Origin: Steromphala cineraria
Lineage: Eukaryota; Mollusca; Gastropoda; Trochida; Trochidae
Direction of reading: 5' to 3'
DNA length: 64,000 nt
Assembly: GCA_916613615.1 (NCBI GenBank)
Contig: OU744724.1
Coordinates: 44,742,662 to 44,806,661 of the forward strand
The translations under genes and the position numbers were made by a program. Below the pieces are notes generated by a model. It had not been told where the DNA came from. It worked only from the letters and a program-made list of their open reading frames with translations, and made no database searches. Below are positions 60,129-64,000 of this stretch, in pieces; positions within the stretch are counted from its first letter, which is position 1, and each line of letters opens with the position of its first letter.

Positions 60129-60389
60129 AAGACAAATGTTATGGATAACAACAACTTTATTGATTTCTCACGACGTTTCTGGGCCGTATGAAGAAGGGGC
60201 AAGAATTGGCCCAGAAACGTCGTTAGAAATCAATAAAGAAGACAAGAGTAATTCTATGGATGAACAACTTCTTTATTGGATGGTGGCGACGTTTCGGTAT
60301 AGATTCTTATACCGTTATCAAGCATATGCCTTCTAGAATGCCACTCAAACAGCTCAATAAAGAAGTTGTTATCCATAACATTTGTCTTG
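60129..60389. mobile_element. 261-bp Penelope-like inverted-repeat element with hammerhead-like motifs
   Basis: The outer arms are about 35 bp. The left arm starts AAGACAAATGTTATGGATAA and the right arm is its reverse complement with two or three differences, including the AATAAAGAAGTTGT tail. Inside are a palindrome with 14-bp arms GACGTTTCTGGGCC (60170-60219 region) and a second GACGTTTCGGTATAGATTC unit (60288-60306). On one strand each can be read as a degenerate hammerhead core: a UGAWRA-like box, a GC-rich or GGUAUA stem, then GAAACGUC. Positions 60239-60286 are repeated at 26877-26924. The Penelope-like assignment follows the published presence of minimal hammerheads in that group and is an inference. 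Confidence 0.5.
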
Positions 60390-61520
60390 TATTACCACCC
60401 AACGTTTAAATGCCTTAGACGAATTTGAAAGTAATTTGACTTTTATAATGCATGTTTGGTTTAAAGTCCTCAGCTATTTTTGGTATACCAAGTTTTTTGG
60501 TTTGGTTTTCTGGGTTTTTTTTAATTTGTTCCCAGATGGCTACACAGCCATATATATTTGCATATTGACATCAAAATATGGTATGACATAGACTGAGCAA
60601 TATATATAAGGTACAGAAATCATAGTTGGTTGTTGAATAATTGGATGAAAGGTCACGGGTTTTTTTGGATTTTTTCAGTTTCATTATGTCTTATGAAGAT
60701 AAATATTTCAACCAGAAATATATATTTGTAATGATCTGTTGGAATCATACCAAGTTTATAACATCCCCTTAGTCTCTTATATCATCTCCACTTACGTCAA
60801 TATCCAATCCGTTTTATATATAATTCATGTTACCTTTTAACAAATCTTTACAATTCTCTTATATTCTTAGAGCATTTTTAAACAGGTCATTTTCTAAAAC
60901 CGCGTAATTTACAAAGTAATTCATGCAATCATCATGTGGTTATCATAAACTTGTTTTAAAGTAATCCTTGATGTAAAACTAACTCACTTTTTCCTTAAAA
61001 AGATATGCTTCATCAAAGATGGTCTTTTCATTTAAACTGATTATCTATCTATCATTTGTCATTTTCATATCATCATATTGAATTCATTTTACCCAATGTG
61101 GTCAACTTTCGTTAAGATTATATGTTACACGTATATCTTCTCTGAATAGGTGAGGTGGGGTCATGTGTAACAGTATAAATTTAAACTCTTTCATTTTTAT
61201 TTAGTAAGTAATTAATTCTTGTTGAATCTGTTTTGATCCCCTACCTCTACAGTCAGTATATAACCACACCCTTGAAGTAGTACATTATACCAATAGGTAT
61301 GTCCATAAGTCGGCCTTGCCTTTTGAGGATTTGTAGAAGTCTAGGCTTGCAGAAATTGTGGGATACCAATCTGATCTAACATAATATTACAGGTGATTTA
61401 ACTAAGGCTTATACTAATGACCCAAACATTGTAGTGTGGATATCAGTGCATTCATAATCCAACAATACCTTACTACTTATAACACCTTTATTTTACCGTA
61501 GGTTATTGTGTTTTCGTTAC
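60390..61520. other. Non-coding AT-rich sequence
   Basis: No credible gene or repeat was seen. The 69-codon frame at 60382-60591 has no domain. Confidence 0.4.
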
Positions 61521-61700
61521 AGACAGACAGACAGATTGTTTATTAAAAGTCTCACCTCATATACAGGTAAAAAAAACATTTTAAGAAATATACAAAATGA
61601 GCCATCTTTAAAAGGATTACTAGAGACTATTTACACATAAAAATATACAGAATTAATAAGATATAAATATATATACCATAATAAAAAATACAAGTACACA
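61521..61700 (-). mobile_element. LINE 3' end with (CTGT)n tail, fragment
   Basis: A CAGA run followed by TTGTTTATTAAAAGTCTCAC matches the fragment at 12060-12290. The coding part is absent. It lies immediately beyond the 3' end of the next LINE at 61817, in the same orientation. Confidence 0.5.
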
Positions 61701-61816
61701 TTGATAATGTTCTCTTTCAAAACTTCTGCAAAACGTCAAGGCAAACTTATGATTATTTACCAATGAGTTAAGGAAGGCAAAGATTGTTCATCTTGAATTT
61801 GGACAAGCCCCATCCT

Positions 61817-63418
61817 CAATTCAATTCTTTATTCCAACAAACCACCATTGGTGGTACAGGAACATTACAAATAAAGATATAACAAACAAAAAAATATATA
61901 CAGTGATCACTTGGAGTTATATACTTATCTTTCTATAGTTTTATTAATTGTTCTAATGAGACGTGACAGATCCTTTAAAATCGAGTGATTATTTGCTGTA
62001 AGCAAAAGTTTGAATTTTACAAGAGTTGGCCATTTTCTGTAATATGCCGGAATGTAACGTGATCTATGGTCATCAAAAAATGGACACTTTAATAAGTAGT
62101 GATACTCATCGGCGATCGCCGGTGAGTTACAAAGGTTGCAATTTCTGTTAATTTTCGGTATATTTTTCCAGCGGCCAGTCTCTATTGGTAAATAATGATT
62201 TGACGTACGAAATGACATAATGGGTCGAGAGAAGTAATCTGGTAACAGAAAGTATTTTTCAAAAGAGGGCAAATCTTTAAATAATTTATAATAGTATCCT
62301 TTAGAGCTTTTTTTGATATCGTCCCTCCATTGCTGTATAAAATGATCTTTTAGAGTTGATTCTACCATAGAGACTAGCCACTGTTTACAAACACATGTCG
62401 GGTTATCAAATACATAGGTCAAACCACAAGTATTTAGAATACTTTTTATATGTGACAGCCATAGGTTATTACTACACAGGTGTAGGTAATTGTCTAATTT
62501 TAGCAGTTGGAGAACTCGCGAGGAAAGCTTAGATGGATAACTAATACTTTCTAGGTTATGCCAGAATGAGATCATTCTTTTAGCTATTGTTATATTAACA
62601 GGAAAACGTCCCAGTTCGCCATATACCATAAAATTAGGAGTTGATGATCTTAAACCAGTACAAATCTTAAGAAACTTTAAGTGAAATTTTTCTATATTTA
62701 CAATATTTTCGTAGCCCCATATTTCACATCCGTATAAGGCAATTGGAAGAATTAATATATCAAAAAGGTTGATAATAGTATCAAGTGCCAGGTTGAGGTT
62801 TCTCGATTTCTTGATAAGTGCAAACATTGCTTTCTTAGAGCTAGATAATAAATCATTCAAAGCAAGGTTGAATCTCCTATTACGGTGAAAGTTGATGCCA
62901 AGATATGTATAGTTATCGACAATTTCAATTGGTTTTGACTCAAATTGAAAAGATAGTTTGGATCTTTTACAAACACCCCTCCCAAATATAATGATCTTAA
63001 TTTTTGCTATGTTCACATTGAGTTTCCATGCATCACAGTATGTTTTGAATAAATCAAGAGAATTTTGAAGCTCTTTTGGGGTTTCTCCAAGTAGAATAGC
63101 ATCATCTGCATATAATAAAATAAGAAATTTAATACACATGTGAATAAAATCGTTATTAACACAATTAACATCAACACCCTTACTTCCATTTTCCTCAAGG
63201 AAGTCATTAAGAAAAATTGAAAAGGAAGCATGGGCATACGGTTCCCTAAAGATTGCTTCCCAAAAACAGGGATCTGTTATGTAATCTTCATAGCTTTGAC
63301 AACGACGATAACGATTTTCATACTTAAAAGTTAAATTTTGAAACAATATTTTCCTTTGCTTGGTAATCGGTAGAAATTGCTCGTTTTTCATAAAAACATC
63401 AATATAAAAATGTAGCAT
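61817..63418 (-). mobile_element. LINE with 497-codon frame and apparent internal deletion
   Basis: The tail CAATTCAATTCTTTATTCCA marks the 3' end. The frame 61925-63418 reads from a linker-like N-terminus (about 1-58, FKYENRYRRCQSYEDY and CFWEAI) straight into FSIFLND (66-72), then LLYADDAILL with YADD at 103-106, WKLNVNIAKIKIIIFGRG, and a CX2CX9HX4C knuckle at 427-445. The RT fingers, first catalytic Asp and QG-SP motif that normally precede FSIFLND are missing, so the copy is enzymatically dead although the frame stays open. The clade is not assigned; it shares its knuckle and CTTTATTCCA with the element at 55212-55998. Confidence 0.85.
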
Positions 63419-63728
63419 ATTGATTTTTCAATGTAATCTATTAACTTCACGTTTCACGATTGCCATACATGATATAGCGTTGATGTTATGTGAATAGTTT
63501 ATTTATATCTCTTTTATCTTTGTTATTGTTAATATACTGGACAACTCTATTGGATGTAAAACAAACTTCCCTTTTAGATAAAAAAGCCATTATCTTAAAC
63601 TTATGTTAAGAATTCTACCTAGGAACTCCTAACTTACTTTTTGTATTCCTAAATGGGCATATTATTGCGTTCCCACCGCTTGTCAAAAAATCACTAAAAT
63701 ACTGAAGCCTGTCTTAGCCTTTCTTGAT
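63419..63728. other. Intergenic sequence
   Basis: No coding or repeat signal was recognised between the LINE frame and the SINE-like insertion. Confidence 0.35.
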
Positions 63729-63739
63729 CGTTCACATCT

Positions 63740-63984
63740 GGGTGAGGTGAGGTGATTTGGGGTTTAGCGCCGCTTTCACTTGTATCGCGACTGCTAGATT
63801 ATTGCAAGGAGAAAGCCCGCAACACTATTGTTGCTATGCATTGCGGTGAAACCTGCGAGCATCGGCTGAAACTAGCGAACCATGGGTGGTACTCCACTGA
63901 AATTCAGTTTAGCATTGCACCCAAACCTGACTGCGTGTAGAACAGTTCTCTCCTGCAGACAAAGTTGCCGAGCCCCTTGCGGGA
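63740..63984 (+). mobile_element. 245-bp SINE-like insertion with 11-bp target duplication
   Basis: CGTTCACATCT occurs at 63729-63739 and again at 63985-63995, directly flanking the segment. The element is much GC-richer than its surroundings, begins GGGTGAGGTGAGGTGATTTG and continues GGGGTTTAGCGCCGC, and has no terminal inverted repeats. GGGTTTAACGCC-like heads are common in mollusc short repeats. No clear tRNA A/B boxes were found, so its promoter class is open. The 62-codon frame inside is not a gene. Confidence 0.65.
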
Positions 63985-64000
63985 CGTTCACATCTAAGTA

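Noticed and set aside
63752..63940. 62-codon plus-strand frame at the window end
   Set aside because: It lies wholly inside the SINE-like insertion.

Overview
The window reads as nuclear DNA of an invertebrate animal, most likely a mollusc. It is AT-rich, has intron-bearing genes with GT/AG splice sites, and is full of decayed LINE-type retrotransposons, small inverted-repeat elements and tetranucleotide microsatellites. Mollusc-leaning hints are a claudin-like gene with short loops, a divergent FMRFamide-receptor-like GPCR, the recurring 'AAGGGRGATAACTCT' motif, and a 3'-terminal element beginning with a 'GGGGTTTAGCGCC' head. The phylum is an inference. There is no operon structure, and most open frames are chance frames.

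Region 1-48,800 is a gene desert. I found no complete protein gene in it. It holds islands of less AT-rich, non-repetitive sequence dense in recognisable transcription-factor words (AP-1, CRE, E-box/CLEAR, octamer, EGR, E2F, CTCF-like). These alternate with AT-rich filler, several families of small palindromic elements (about 140, 196 and 365 bp), a 48-bp x 7 array beside a hairpin, a diverged 360-bp repeat pair, and LINE remnants at 44.3-46.4 kb. One or two short coding-looking segments (29.25-30.12 kb) may be exon remnants.

Region 48,800-53,900 holds the best-supported spliced gene: a three-exon, plus-strand claudin/PMP22-like four-transmembrane protein (join 48834-49018 corrected to 48834-49008, 53249-53392, 53710-53852; 153 residues). 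Its 4.2-kb first intron has been enlarged by an 80-bp x 4 tandem array, a 1.2-kb DNA transposon with perfect 24-bp terminal inverted repeats, and a 5'-truncated antisense CR1-like LINE with a nearly intact reverse transcriptase.

Region 53,900-57,800 contains a dead Tc1-like transposase fragment, a 787-bp truncated LINE flanked by an exceptional 118-bp direct duplication, and an intronless minus-strand rhodopsin-family GPCR of 319 residues. Region 57,800-64,000 is non-coding sequence with a Penelope-like inverted-repeat element carrying hammerhead-like motifs, LINE 3' ends, a 497-codon LINE frame with an apparent internal deletion, and a 245-bp SINE-like insertion with an 11-bp target duplication.

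No elaborate new multi-gene system is evident. The most unusual items are the 118-bp target-site duplication, the hammerhead-like palindromes, the hairpin plus 48-bp array, and the paired CLEAR-box/forkhead cluster.
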